Shown: one piece after another, positions 46,116 through 58,070 of the stretch
How the letters are laid out: every line of letters starts with the position of its first letter
How positions within the stretch are numbered: the stretch's first letter is position 1
Assembly: GCA_000507305.1 (NCBI GenBank)
Contig: DF241598.1
Coordinates: forward strand, 2,614-66,613
Reading direction: 5' to 3'
Origin: Breviolum minutum Mf 1.05b.01
Lineage: Eukaryota; Sar; Dinophyceae; Suessiales; Symbiodiniaceae
DNA: 64,000 nt
Translations under genes and position numbers: made by a program
The notes under the pieces: generated by a model
What the model was told of the DNA's origin: nothing
Seen by the model: the letters and a program-made list of their open reading frames with translations, nothing else
Databases searched by the model: none

Positions 46116-47498
46116 ACAACGGTTGAATGTTATTGGTCATTAGGGTTGGACATGAAGGTGACGCTAAAGAAAAGTTGTGACCAAAACATCCAGGCATGGA
46201 GGTGCCCAAGACACAAAGTCATTAATATGTGCCTGTATGTGGTGCATTAAAATTCCCCAGCCCACATGCTCAGACCAAAAGTTGGAGCCATCTTTAGGGC
46301 CAAGGATAATTATTTTTCCTCAAATGTTGGTGCGACCTGGCATAGGTGAGTGAAAGAGAGCCAGAGTCTCAGCCCCATGGCGCTTTTGGGCGTTGATGTT
46401 TGATGTTTATTTATTTATGGAAAGCAAGGGCTGCTGTAGATGTAGGCTGATTCAAGTAAGTCATGCAAGAGACAGAAACTGCATGCCCGACATGTCAAAC
46501 ACTACGATTGATAAGGTCAAAACACCCTGTGCTATCTATGATGATATGACATAAATGCACAGATTCAGATAGAGTGTTTTACTTCTTACTCCCAGCTCGG
46601 GAATAGCTTTTTCCCCATCGACTCTCTTGCTGCCAAGGAGCAACCTGGAGCTGAAATCCTTTCAGCTGATCAAACAACTAGGCCGCGCAGTGGATTCTTA
46701 TGTTTTCGTTGGGTGGACATATTGGAGAGTGTGGAGAGGGTACGAGGATCTGACAAGCAATGCCATCTTTGTAGGAAATTCAGTGAATCGAAACAAGGCA
46801 CGGCAAATTCCATTTGCAACCTTTCCATGCTCTGACTCCTGACTCTTAGCATCAGCCATGTTGGATGAGTGCTAGGCTTAACTTTGCTTGCGTCCTCTTT
46901 GGACTATGTTGCTGTTTGCCAGCACTCGGCCCCATGGCAATGACATTAGGGGGTGGCTGGCAATGTTCGATATTGCAGTCTACTAGTTGTGCGCAGGGTT
47001 TAAAAACAATCCAAATCGAGTAACAATTATATGCAGGGAATGGGTCAAATCTCGGAGGAGGGGTGGATGCAGTGGTTTCTTCTTGCAGGTATAAGCATTA
47101 CCCATGGATTTGAAAGACTTTGGAATACATTCTGACACCCAGTGCCCAATTTGCTTTCCAAAGAGTAAAAGAAATCTGGCACATCATGTAGAATATCGGA
47201 CCCCCTCAATGAAAACCCTCAAACGCAGTTTCATCTCCATCCCCTATGAACCAAGATCTTCCCAGGACCCTCGCTGTGCTGGGCTAGCGCAGCACTTTCA
47301 GGGGGTGCAGGTGGCCTATGGTGGCCTCCAAAACCTTGGTGTTAGTGCAACAAAACATCCCCAAAGATTATCATGGACTCGCTTCACTGCCTCCGAACAT
47401 TCCAGTTGGCAAATCTTCCCAAAATGTGATAGTACGTGCAGCGCGACGATTGAGTGGACGACATGGGTCAACACACGGGCTTGTGATACTTGGCAAGG
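46116..47498. other. Interval with no firm gene
   Basis: Two overlapping frames around 46600-46850 and one at 47104-47511 are open but mutually inconsistent and without motif. No exon is called before 47499. Confidence 0.45.
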
Positions 47499-47563
47499 TG
47501 CTGCGAAGTGAGCTGGATACCCGGCTGAGAGAGATGGCAAAGGACATTTTTTCCCAGTGGTAA
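47499..47563 (+). CDS. Candidate exon, coiled-coil type
   Basis: After TTGGCAAG the frame reads VLRSELDTRLREMAKDIFSQ, an amphipathic helix pattern, and closes at TAA. It may be an exon of the gene that begins at 41809, or of a separate gene. Confidence 0.35.
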
Positions 47564-48184
47564 GGGTAAAAAGGTTTGGAAGGGGAAGGCAAGGTGGTCG
47601 GATGAGGCTCGGATGAGAGGTTTTGGCCCGCGGATGTCAAGGATTTTGGATGTATTTGTGCGGAAACTGTACTGGATGTTGTTCATCGTTCGAGCAATGG
47701 TTGTGAGAGATTTGGTCATTCAAGTTCATGTGAATTCTTGATCTTTTGGGATGCCTTTTTGGACGGACTGGCTCATCCTTTCCCGACAAAACTCAAGTTG
47801 GCCCAAGCATTTCTTTCCGCTAATCTAGAGCGTTTGCACCATGGCTTTTTTGTTTTTATTTCTTAAATTTTCGCGCACTGGATGTGTGCACCACATGTGT
47901 GACACCAGTCACATTTGTGACACAAGTCGTGCTCTTCGATCTTGCCAAACAAGAGATATTTGATCCTCAAAGCGTCACTAACATCATGACCTTATTTCCA
48001 TATTGCTCAGATTTGCAAGGCGAATTATACATATGTATATATATATTTATATATTCAAGTTATATATATATAGTATATATGTATGAATTGTAATTTCACT
48101 TAATTGTGCACTTTGCCTACACGGAAGACATGCCAAAGATGCCTGAACAAATGCTTACGGAATGTTTCCTGCTTTCAATTGCAG

Positions 48185-49767
48185 GACTATCTCCCAGATA
48201 CGGGATTGCGATCTCCGGTTCTCCGTGTCAGGGGAGCACAGCTTGGATCAGGTCAAAGTGTTGATGACCTCATACAGTACTGTACTGTTCATACCAGTAC
48301 GTATATACTAGTTTATCCCAAATTTTCTGGAAATGCTGAAGTTTAAGAGGACGCCAATGGAATTTTTTGGCATTTTTGGGCCTACCTGCAGGAAGATAGC
48401 AAAGGTGTGTCAAGCTGGAATTCGGGGAAGGAACCTGTGGCTTCATTAAGGTTGGGGGGGTTGAAACAATTTTTGAAACCTGGTAGAATGGCCCACTTTT
48501 CGTGGTATCCAACATCTCCAAGCCTCTTCAGTAAGGTTGGGCATAGTTTGAGAACCGCTTGGAGCTGAGTTCCTAACTTCACGAGTGATCACAACCTCAA
48601 CGATCCACCCTCATCCCAAAGAGATTTTGGATTTTTTTCCGAGGAGAAATTGATTTCAGCTTGGTGGATGGTTTATCCAGATAGCAGCAGCATAGCACAT
48701 GATAGCACGTCTTCTCTGGACTACTGCAAGGACTTGGATGGTTTCCTCCGGCAATTGCAGTGACACTCAGTTGTGCAGGATGGAGGGGACGGAGCTCGAG
48801 TCACTGACTGGTGATGGGGGAAGTTGCTCATGTCTTCCGGCTGAGATCAGAAAATCTTCCCCTCAGGCGTCAGGATGATTACGAATCCGCCCTGCATGAT
48901 TGCAAAACACCAAGGCCCAGCCTACAGCCTGGGCTACCTGGAGCTGAAGCATCAGCGCGATTGGCACAAACGGTAGGTGCCATGCTTGATTTTCGAACCG
49001 CGGATGATTTTCGGGTCCCGAGTTTTTTTAAATATTTTTTGGAGCTTGGGAACACTTCCCACTGTTGATAAGGACCTGGAATGAGAAGGATTGGAAAGAG
49101 GTTCTTAAATACCCCATCTTCAAATCAAGCTCTGATGAAGAGGTCAATGCTCATATTTCCAATGCCTCCGCTTTGAAGATGTTGAGCACTAGGTCGTTGT
49201 GCTGGATTTCCATTTTCCAAGATGATAAAGTCATATACATTAGCATGTGGATGGCCAAAAACTGTTAAAATGCCACTTTGTCTGTCACCAGTTTTACCCC
49301 TGACTTGCAAGTTGGCAGGCCTCCGGGCTCGCATGTTAGCTTGGCACCTGGGCTTTGGCCTCAGTTTTCTCGGATGAGTCGGTATAAAGCTGTGCAACAG
49401 ATAGGTGTTCGCTGAGCAAAGTAAGGCATGCATTTCTGGGTGTGGTCCTTGGTACATGTTTTGCCGTGGAAAGAGAGGGAGGGAGAGAGAGAGAGCAAGG
49501 AAAGTGGGCGCAGCTTGGGATGGGTCTTGATCTCCTGAATCAGATTCGTCATTTGGACAGATTCACTCACTCACCACCTGAAAAAGGTAGAAAGCTCCTC
49601 CTGCTCATGAGCTGGTTCGAACGGTGAACAATTGTAGAATAGCACGGCTTTGAGAGTCCTAGAGGCTATCCATTAGCACTCAGGTGCGGCACCTGGAAGT
49701 GCCAGGTCGAGGGGCCCCTGTGCTCATCCTTCATGACGAGTACTCCATCCAGCTGTGGGATGGCGGT
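48185..49767 (+). CDS. Candidate exons of an unidentified gene (48185, 48867, 49684)
   Basis: Exon 48185-48251 (DYLPDTGLRSPVLRVRGAQL) follows TTGCAG and ends at GTCAAAG. Exon 48867-48972 (DDYESALHDCKTPRPSLQPG, later ARLAQT) ends at GTAGGT. It joins in phase to the exon at 49684 (VRHLEVPGRGAPVLILHDEY, then SIQLWDG). The first and second differ by one base of phase, so another exon or boundary must intervene. No family recognised. The last stretch looks like a beta-rich globular domain. Confidence 0.45.
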
Positions 49768-50990
49768 TGCAAGGATTAAGGGTACCGGTAGAAGAGGCAC
49801 AGGGACAGAGCTCAATGAGGAAAGAGACCACAGTTGGGTATGATTTCAAGTGTATTCGTTCTCGACAAAGAAAAGCAACATTTTAGGCACTGAGTTGTAT
49901 TTCATTGACTGAGTTTGGCGGTGACATCCAGGTACACATCCTTCGGAGACATGGTTTCTTCGGTGGTAGGCTGGGTGCCACTGCCAGCTAAGTTCCCAAG
50001 GCCATTTTGTGCTTCCATTGTAAGGCATGGTGGTGCGCAATGGCCAGCCACAGCTGGGCATGGTAGAGGTAGGAGTTCCTGTGCAGGAGCCGAAAGCTTG
50101 GGCAATTTGCTGATGGGTGGAAACTCCTCACTTTGGCAGTGGTTGACACTTTTGATGCCTAAGCGACTGGCATATGTTTACATGTTGGTATATGTTGGTT
50201 TGGTAATAGCTAGTATTGTATGTTTTTTCATCCCCCCACCAATTTCCTCTACAAAATCTAAACCGTTACCCCCCTGTACAAACTGATTTTTTATACAGCC
50301 TTCTTTTGGCATTCAGAAGCATGCTACTGGTGGTCCCTGACTTTGTAGTGAAATTATGTTGTTCTGTATCTTAAGTCTGGGTTGCGATTTTGTAGAGGCA
50401 AGAGGTTTTGGGGCATGTTTTTGATTTTGTAGTGGGTCCAGGGTTCAGACACATTTTGTAGAGACACATTTTTGGGTTAGTGAATCTGGATTTTTTGGAT
50501 TTTTAGATTTGTGAAAAAAATGTGAATGCTTTGCGATTTGGATTTTGGAACCAAAAAAAGTTTTGGATGGGGGAGTTTGGAAATTTTGGATTTTGGAATT
50601 TGAGATTTTTTTTTGTGAGCATTTGTGTTTGCTATCTGATGTTTTCATGATTTGTTTTTTATTTGTTNTGTTTTTTCTATCAACTTTGAGCTCTTGCGAC
50701 AAACGGACTGTCTTGCCGACAAGCCGCATGGACACATATCCATAGGAATGGTTCGCACCATCGCTGATCAGAAGTGTTGCGGGTCTTCAGTATGCAAGGA
50801 AGCTCAGTGAATGTGGAAACTTTCTTGGCGAGCATGTGTATGTGGCAACACCTGGGCCCTACCCATCGTACCATCTGGGATGACTGATGAAAGGAAATGG
50901 GTGATTCACTGATCTACCCAAAGCCGCCACGCAAGACCCAAAAGGATCCAAAAAGGAATGTACTGTAAGCTTTGCGCCCAGTCATTTGAA
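49768..50990. other. Interval with no gene; T/G-rich low-complexity stretch
   Basis: 50380-50690 is rich in TTTTGG/GGATTTT words with a single ambiguous base at 50668. No exon was recognised. Confidence 0.55.
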
Positions 50991-51023
50991 TTTGAAGCAG
51001 TGGTGCAGGTGGGTATCATGCTT

Positions 51024-51352
51024 CAGCCTGAGGATGAATCGAGTACAGATCTCAGCATGGTAAGCCTAGAAAGGAAGCAGCAGGAAGGTTCGGTTCACAA
51101 GTGCGTCAAGGGCTTTGGAAGGAGCTTGATGTTTTAGGCGTTATGGGTGCAGAATTTGTAGATTCAACGTGCGACCATGGTCTTTTCGAGTTGTCTTGTT
51201 TGGCATGTCTTTTTTAAATATAAAGGATTCCAGAGTTCTCCGGTTGATGCAATCCAGATACCGTGCGATTCACCAACGAAAGCTCCTGAGGTGCCCAGAT
51301 GAAGATCGCTGCCTTCGAACAGTTGAAGGTGGCTTGGATGGCAAAGGAGCAG
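51024..51352 (+). CDS. Candidate exons of an unidentified gene
   Basis: A short frame after ATGCTTCAG reads PEDESSTDLSM and ends at a GTAAGC donor (51060). A 54-base exon at 51299-51352 reads MKIAAFEQLKVAWMAKEQ and ends at GTGAAG. Both have good splice sites and coding character. They may be the 3' part of the preceding gene or the start of another, since the second could begin with ATG directly after CCCAG. Confidence 0.35.
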
Positions 51353-51677
51353 GTGAAGATACCGCAAAACCATTGAGGGAGATCCAAAACCAAGGTGTGT
51401 ATTTGGCAATGGTCCATCACTTCTTTAGAATCTAGAGGAATTCTAGGGACTAGGGAATGATTTCACTGAACAACGCGTATCAATACATGGGAGGTGAAGG
51501 ATTTTTTCATCTCATGCTGCTGTCACAGTCATTGACAGTCCTCATCCAAGTTCTGAGGCTGAAACCTCTACAGCTGATTTGGGTGGACGAATGGCCTTGC
51601 ACTATGCCTCATCTCAGACTCTCGATATGTTTTGGCCACTAGAAGGGGTGAATTCTACGACATTTCTTTACTGGGCC

Positions 51678-51835
<158 letters not shown>

Positions 51836-52018
51836 CTGGTGGTGGCGGTAGCGGTAGCGGAGGTGGCGGAGGCGATGTACGGGATGTTAAATCCAGAGAG
51901 CACATAAATGCAGGTCAGGCTCACATGGACCAGTCATGGATTTAAGCAGTCCTGGCTCCTGTTGCCCAAACACCAGCAGCTTTTACTACTACCATATGCC
52001 CTGTGACTGCCACAAGTC

Positions 52019-52222
52019 TTGCTACAGCAGACAAGTTTTTTGTACTATGATGAGCTGGCAGCAAGATCTTTCGAAAGATCTCAGTATTTGCCTCCACGGG
52101 CACCTCAAATGCCTTCACTCATTGAAGCTCAGGAGAGCAGCCGATGCCCTTCCAGACAGGCTCGCCTGCCACGGGAGTCAGAACATAACTTCAATTCTGC
52201 CAGGGTCAAATTGCATATGGTT
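52019..52222 (+). CDS. Candidate exon of an unidentified gene
   Basis: The frame reads YDELAARSFERSQYLPPRAP and QMPSLIEAQESSRCPSRQAR, polar with Pro, and stays open over about 200 bases. It lies 440 bases before the ATG chosen for gene J and could be an upstream exon of it or the end of the preceding gene. Confidence 0.35.
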
Positions 52223-52661
52223 TAAAGGCCAAGCATTTTGTGGAGGAAAGCTGTGCAGGTATCAACCATTGCTCACATGAGATTTTTGCTTTGGGCTAAG
52301 CATATGCCTTCATTGAAGGCGAGTACTCTCCTCACAAAGCCACATCGCTGAGAACATTCGGTTCTGAGCTGATATTCCCCTGCAAAGGTCAGGACACATC
52401 AAGACACATGATTCAATAGGAAGATATTCAGGTCTTCCTGTCATGCGGGGGACTGCTTGGGATATCCTCCAAGTCAACAACGAAGCAACATTTGCACACC
52501 ACTGCGCTCGAGTCTTCGACATTTTCGCACCTCAAAAGAGTTTTGCTAGCAAACATGTTCGCAAATCTGAGATTCACAGAAATCAAAGTCCACTCTAGCC
52601 CTTATCCACAGCTTTTGAAGGTTTTTGTCCAAATCACTGCAACAGTTTTGGCGCAGTCGCC

Positions 52662-55600
52662 ATGTCATGTCATGGCCTGGGCCCTTTCATGCCTAAAGAA
52701 GTGCTGTGGGAAGCGTTGCCTCGGGGTAGCTTGAGATCCGTCGCATCAGAACCCAACTTGTTGAAGGTGACTTGGGCAAGGAGCTGGGCAAAACTATGGA
52801 GATCATTTGTCCCACTTGGGAAGGGATCCAACCGTTGACTTTTTGAAGACCACTCAAAAAGTTACCGATGGCATCATATTTAGCTGAAGATGTACAGCAC
52901 ACATATATTTATCTGTACATATCTTTGCATGCAAATGATATATGATTATAATAACCTAGGTGATATCCCACAAGACACATATACACACCGCCAGGCTTTA
53001 TGGAAATCACCCACCCCTTGGGAATTCTGCAGGTTCCATCGTCTATCAAAGTAAAGCCCTTGCCGCTGACGGCGCTTCAAGCCGCGTCCGGTGCCATGAC
53101 TCCTCCCACGACGGAGCTATGGCATGGGATGAGGGCCTTACAGGCACAGCAGCAACAACAGGCAGGGATCCAACCGAAGTTGGTGATGGCTGGTTACAAC
53201 AAGGAATTCCACCACCCCCCAAAAAAATCAAAGCTTGCTGGACAATAAGCATCAGAATCATGCAAGAGCTGCGGTACTCTTAACCTATTTCGCTATTGTT
53301 TTTTTTTCTTTGAGTTTGTTGCAATTAATAGATAGATGTCGCATCCATGGTGGGGCAATACTCATCTCTGATTGCACTTCTTTTCGCTGAGGTGGACTTC
53401 CTGGAAAGGTTGGCCGTGCGAATGGATCAACTGGAGCAAAGTTCTCAAGGTCTTTTGTCCTGGCTGCACCAGGAGTTGGAAACCCGCTTCCTCCAAGAGA
53501 GGGAAATCCAATCACAAGGAGCGGGCCGATTCGATTCAAACACCAAAAGATGGGGGAAATGGATGGAAATGGTGACCTGTGACATCTGTGAGTTTGCTGA
53601 CGGTGTTGTGCTTGATAGTTTTTCGTCACCTTCAACACTAGAAAGGTCACTACTGACACAATCTGTGCAAATTAACATCAGCCACCTCAGGCACCATCAC
53701 TCCAAAATATTTTGGTTTTGTACGCATCATTTGGGAGGAGCGACCTGGAGCCTCCAAGCTGCAGAACATGGCTTGGCAAAGTTGCAACAGACGGTGCAGG
53801 CTTTGGCTGCGCGTTTCGAGGCACGTTTCAATGAAGTGGAGATGGGCAGTGATGTGAAGGCGGGATGTGGATGGGAGTGGGTTGGTGTTGGATGATGTGA
53901 AGAGCAAGGGTGAGGGACTTTGGGATGATGGAAAGTGAGATGAGTTGAAACGGGACCATTTTGGGCGTAACAAGTGCCACTCTGGGGTAGAGAGATACTA
54001 TGAGGTACTCATGATAGATTTATGGGCCCTACTTGGAATCAGATGATGGTATCGCTACCTGTGCATCGTAAACTCCGCCTGCGAAGCTGGCCGCTTGAGG
54101 TGGTGGAAGGCATCCTGCAAACGGAACCCATTCTCACTGAGCCGCTGAACATGGCCACGGACCTGCGCCACCGACAGGGATGGAGGGTTGAGAGTGTAAG
54201 CTTAGGGGCTTTTGGCGCAATCTTGCCTCCAAATAATGAGCCAAAGCGCTTCAACAATGCATGTTAGTAAACCCATGTTAAATTTCTGGGTTGTATATGG
54301 AGTATGTATGTTCATCTACCTTGCCAGCTCTAATATTCGGACATGTTTGCAGATCTAAATTATGACTGAAACGGCAAGAACGGTTTTTCTTGGGGGGATG
54401 AGCGCAATGGCAAATGCTGAGTGCAACGGTCAACAATTATCTCATGGTCTTCAGAAGCATGTATAGTAACCCACGACCGGCTTTACCTGGCACCTGGCAC
54501 TGGTTAAACACAGTGCAATTCCAGGTGTTTTGATTTCTCAAAAAGCACCACTCCAGCCATTGTTCGCATTGACAGCACTGACCACCTCAAAACCGTGTGG
54601 CTGATCAGTGGTCAGTGCCAGGAATCGAATTTGACTGAGATCCATTTGACTCTCAGAGAGCACAACGGCGCCCTGGAACGCTTAGCAAAGGCACAGCACC
54701 GAACAGAGGATGCCATGGCTGGCTTGCGTTTGAGCTGCGACCAGGAATTCTCAGCACTGGAAGGGCAAGGGCGACAGGTTCAAGGTTTAGAACTTCGCTT
54801 GCAGATGTTGGAGCGCAACTTTCAAGAGGTGCATTTTTCTCAGGGTAGTTGGACACCTGGGCCATGAAGTGAATCGCTTTAGAGAGTGTCTTCGCATGAA
54901 GGGAATGATCAGAGTTTCAAGGCAGAATAATGAAGTGATGTTGTAACAATGTTGCCAAAAAAGTCATAACGCCATCCTTTTGCTTACCATTATTCATTCA
55001 TGATAATTATCATCGATTATCATCATCCTTCTGCAGGGTTTGATCCTCTCAACTTGAAGTATCCACATCTTGTCCCAAAGGTGGGGACCTCTGAGAAGTT
55101 GCGCTCAGAGGGGCAGTTGAAACATCTGCAGAGGGCAGCAGAGGACTCCAAACGCTACGTTTTTTGGCACCAGAATGGTTTCGAAGACGTCGGGTTTTTG
55201 GAGCCAGCAGGTTGCGGTGTAGCAATTTTGACAACGATGTCAGGCTGGGAAAAATTCAGAATCGCACCATCACGCACCTCAAAAATGGTAGCATTTGGGG
55301 TCTTAAGGGCAATCATAGTTCCACTTCCCAACCAAATCTCGACCCATCCTCACAAAAGAACACAACCATTCCTTCCAAGTCTTTCTGACCAGGATCCTCC
55401 AGCACCCACCGAGGACACCATGCATTTGGAGCTGCAAAACTTGCAGTACCTCTCTACTCAGTTGCGGGACGAGGTGGCGCAACAAACGCGCTTAGCTGAA
55501 GATTTGCACCTGGCGCAGATGCACCACGACGCGGCTGCGGAGCTGCAAAGCAAACGCTTGGGCGAACGGCTGGAGCGCTTGGAAGAGAAAGATAAAGCAC

Positions 55601-56083
55601 AGAAGGCCTTGAGAAATCGGTCCGACACCTTGGCAGAATTGAGTGGCGTTTAGCTATTTTTAGGGGTAGTGTTGTTTTGTGTTTAGCCAAACTATGTCAC
55701 CTTCCTGGGCGTTGCTGTGGGGATGATGCCTTCTTCAGGGGTGCAAAGGCAGTCTACCAGTGTGACGATGTGGGCTTGGGAGGTCGCGATGTAGGGAAGC
55801 TACATGAAGCTACTGTAGGTTACGATGTTAGCTCACCGGAGCTCATTTCGTGAAGCTCCTTCAGTGTGGGGAGTTCTTTCCAAAGAATGTCATAGGAGGC
55901 CACCATGCCGACGTCAGGCAAGCATCCCGCCCCATCACCCTGTCGTATTTGCAAGGAAGACGACGAGTTGAAGGCCTTGTGGCAAAACTACAGCACCTTG
56001 GCTGGTCGCATTGACCAGTTGGAGGTGGGGCTGCCAGTGGGCACCAGAGATGGGGAGGGGTTGGTAGCAGACATTGCGGGAGC

Positions 56084-56151
<68 letters not shown>

Positions 56152-56362
56152 GGATGGCCACTCAATATGAGAAGCGCAATTATATGCTCATGACCCATCC
56201 CCCTTCCAAAGTGTTTGACACCATGCATATCCAATCCTAGAGGCGCGCCCCCCGCAGATGCTGGACACGCCGCAACTCACAAGCGCTTCTCGAACTGCCG
56301 CGTTGCATGCGGTAGAGAAGATGGAGGCGGCCACACAAAGATTGATGGCCGCCAGACCCTGA
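52662..56362 (+). CDS. Coiled-coil protein, 10 exons, 427 aa
   Basis: Exons 52662-52766, 53033-53182, 53392-53518, 53738-53838, 54043-54195, 54622-54828, 55081-55143, 55393-55596, 55956-56024 and 56258-56362 join in phase to a TGA at 56360. The ATG at 52662 lies five bases after GCGCAG, a plausible trans-splice acceptor; a second in-frame ATG is at 52689. The N-terminus (VLWEALPRGSLRSVASEPNL) and a Gln run (ALQAQQQQQAGIQ) lead into helices typical of long coiled coils: ERLAVRMDQLEQSSQGLLSW, LAKLQQTVQALAARFEARF, LELQNLQYLSTQLRDEVAQQ and LQSKRLGERLERLEEKDK. The tail is HAVEKMEAATQRLMAARP. Donors: GT, GT, GA, GA, GT, GT, GA, GC, GT. No named domain was recognised; a cytoskeletal or ciliary role is possible but only inferred. 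Confidence 0.75.
56084..56150. repeat. (ATC)n microsatellite inside the last intron of gene J
   Basis: 22 ATC units in the 233-base intron 56025-56257. Frames through it (poly-Ile, poly-Asp) are artefacts. Confidence 0.95.
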
Positions 56363-58065
56363 GCCGCGAAATTGAAAACAAGCTGTCATGGTCGACGGTC
56401 CTGCTGGATTTCGAGAGACGGAAGAGATTTGGACAAGCACCATGAGTGTCCCCATCATACTCCTCAGAGTGTGCAGGATTTGGCCCAGCCCCTTCGCTTA
56501 GGATCCTTGCAAAGCTAGGAGTTTGTGTTGTTGTTCTTCTAGTTAAAGTGTTTGCAGGTAACAAAATCCCTGCCACCGCCTTCCCGACAGACAAGGGTCA
56601 GAATCATGATGGAACACTCTGATTTGCAATTTCAAAAAACCATTTTGTCCACCTCCCTCAAAATGGCAAAATCACATGCAGCATGCAGCCTAAGCATATA
56701 CTGAGGATGTATTCCAGCAACATCTTTATTCAAACATTGTCATAGACACATTCAAATTTCCATGCACCATATATTGATGAGTGATTTATGGCATCATGTC
56801 CCCTGATATCACACCAACTGGTGGCTTAGTAGAGGGAATCCTCCCAAAATGGACTTTTCTGGCAATCTGAGGTTGATTGAAATTCTAAATCACACATTTA
56901 TCTATAGGCGAATTAAAGACAGATCAATAAGATACAACTGATCATTTCAGTAGTGGAAATTCATGGAAATCCTTTCAAAATCACAACGACAGATAGATCA
57001 TAGATGCATACATCCAACATCATCCAACATCACCTGCCATCATACGGTAGGTCCTTGGACTTGGCCTTGTTGGACTTTCAAGGTGAAGTTGCCGAGCTGG
57101 CACAGGAAGAAAAATCCCGGTGAGAAGATGGGAAAATCCAGGTGAAGATGAGGAGAAAATAAAGAAACACCATGGAATTCAAAGGATTTCTTCACAAAAA
57201 TGTTGATGAAAATTCGCTTGGGATGATGTGGCTGAAAGATGTTGCCACCTTCTTAGGGGAAGTTACTTGCTGCAGGAGCAGCTAGCCTTATGGGAGAAGA
57301 AGGTGAAACCAGCTGGAGTTCCTTGGCCATGCTTTTTTCCGGGAACCTTCAGTTTCAAGAGCCACCACCGGAAAAGCCTTTAGAACGGGCATCCTTTGTT
57401 GTCATAAAACCGCTTCAAGCTCTCAATGTCCAAGAGAGCAACAGATTTGAAGATATTTGAAGCAACTCTCAGTTCCATGTTTGTGGAACTTCATAGGGTC
57501 AGATTCAACTGCCAAGTTGCCCTGAAGACACACGACTTTCAACTTGCTTCAGGTCCTCATGGGTATTGGCTTTGCCCCAGAGTCATTGGAGATCGTTCGG
57601 TGTCCCGGTGCTCTACTGGACAGTGGGAAAGATGGAAAGGGTCAAATAGCTCTAGTGACTGGCACGTGGACGCGTGAAAAGTGACACGGGAGAAGGTTTC
57701 TGGCCCCTTTTTATCATGAAAAAAAACAGCTCAGTGACTCACAGCCAAAGGCTCCAAAGCACTAGGGCAGTTGACCCAATGGAACCAGCAGCGCTAGTAA
57801 AATTTTGTAGGTGCAATGTTGAAGAGTGGAATTCCCAGATGATACATTTTGACAGACTTTTCTTATATATATATATATATTGTTTGTCGAACTACCTTTA
57901 AGGAGTTTGTAACTCCTCAGCGGGACCGTTTTTTTTTGGCAGACTCAGTAAGTCTGCCACTTGCAGGGGCCCATTTGTGCAGACCAATGCAAGCAGATAT
58001 GAAACATGTCAGTCCTCCGATTCCTTCATAAAACAACGATAGACCAATGCTTTTTGTACCACCCG
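56363..58065. other. Interval between genes J and K with weak candidate exons
   Basis: At 57051-57119, after CGGTAG and before GTGAGA, a frame reads SLDLALLDFQGEVAELAQEE. At 57278, after CTGCAG, another reads EQLALWEKKVKPAG. Both look like coiled-coil exons but their phases do not join directly. The rest, including a TA tract at 57863-57881, shows nothing. Confidence 0.35.
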
Positions 58066-58070
58066 CAGCT

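Noticed and set aside
53950-53972. Third possible relict spliced leader (CCATTTTGG...AACAAG)
   Set aside because: Only nine contiguous bases match and the end is altered. It lies inside an intron of gene J.
55905-56240. Frame with a poly-Ile run and its poly-Asp opposite
   Set aside because: Only 55956-56024 is a real exon; the rest is an intron holding an ATC array.
57863-57881. TA dinucleotide tract as a TATA-type promoter
   Set aside because: It is a simple TA repeat, and dinoflagellate promoters are not known to rely on a classical TATA box.
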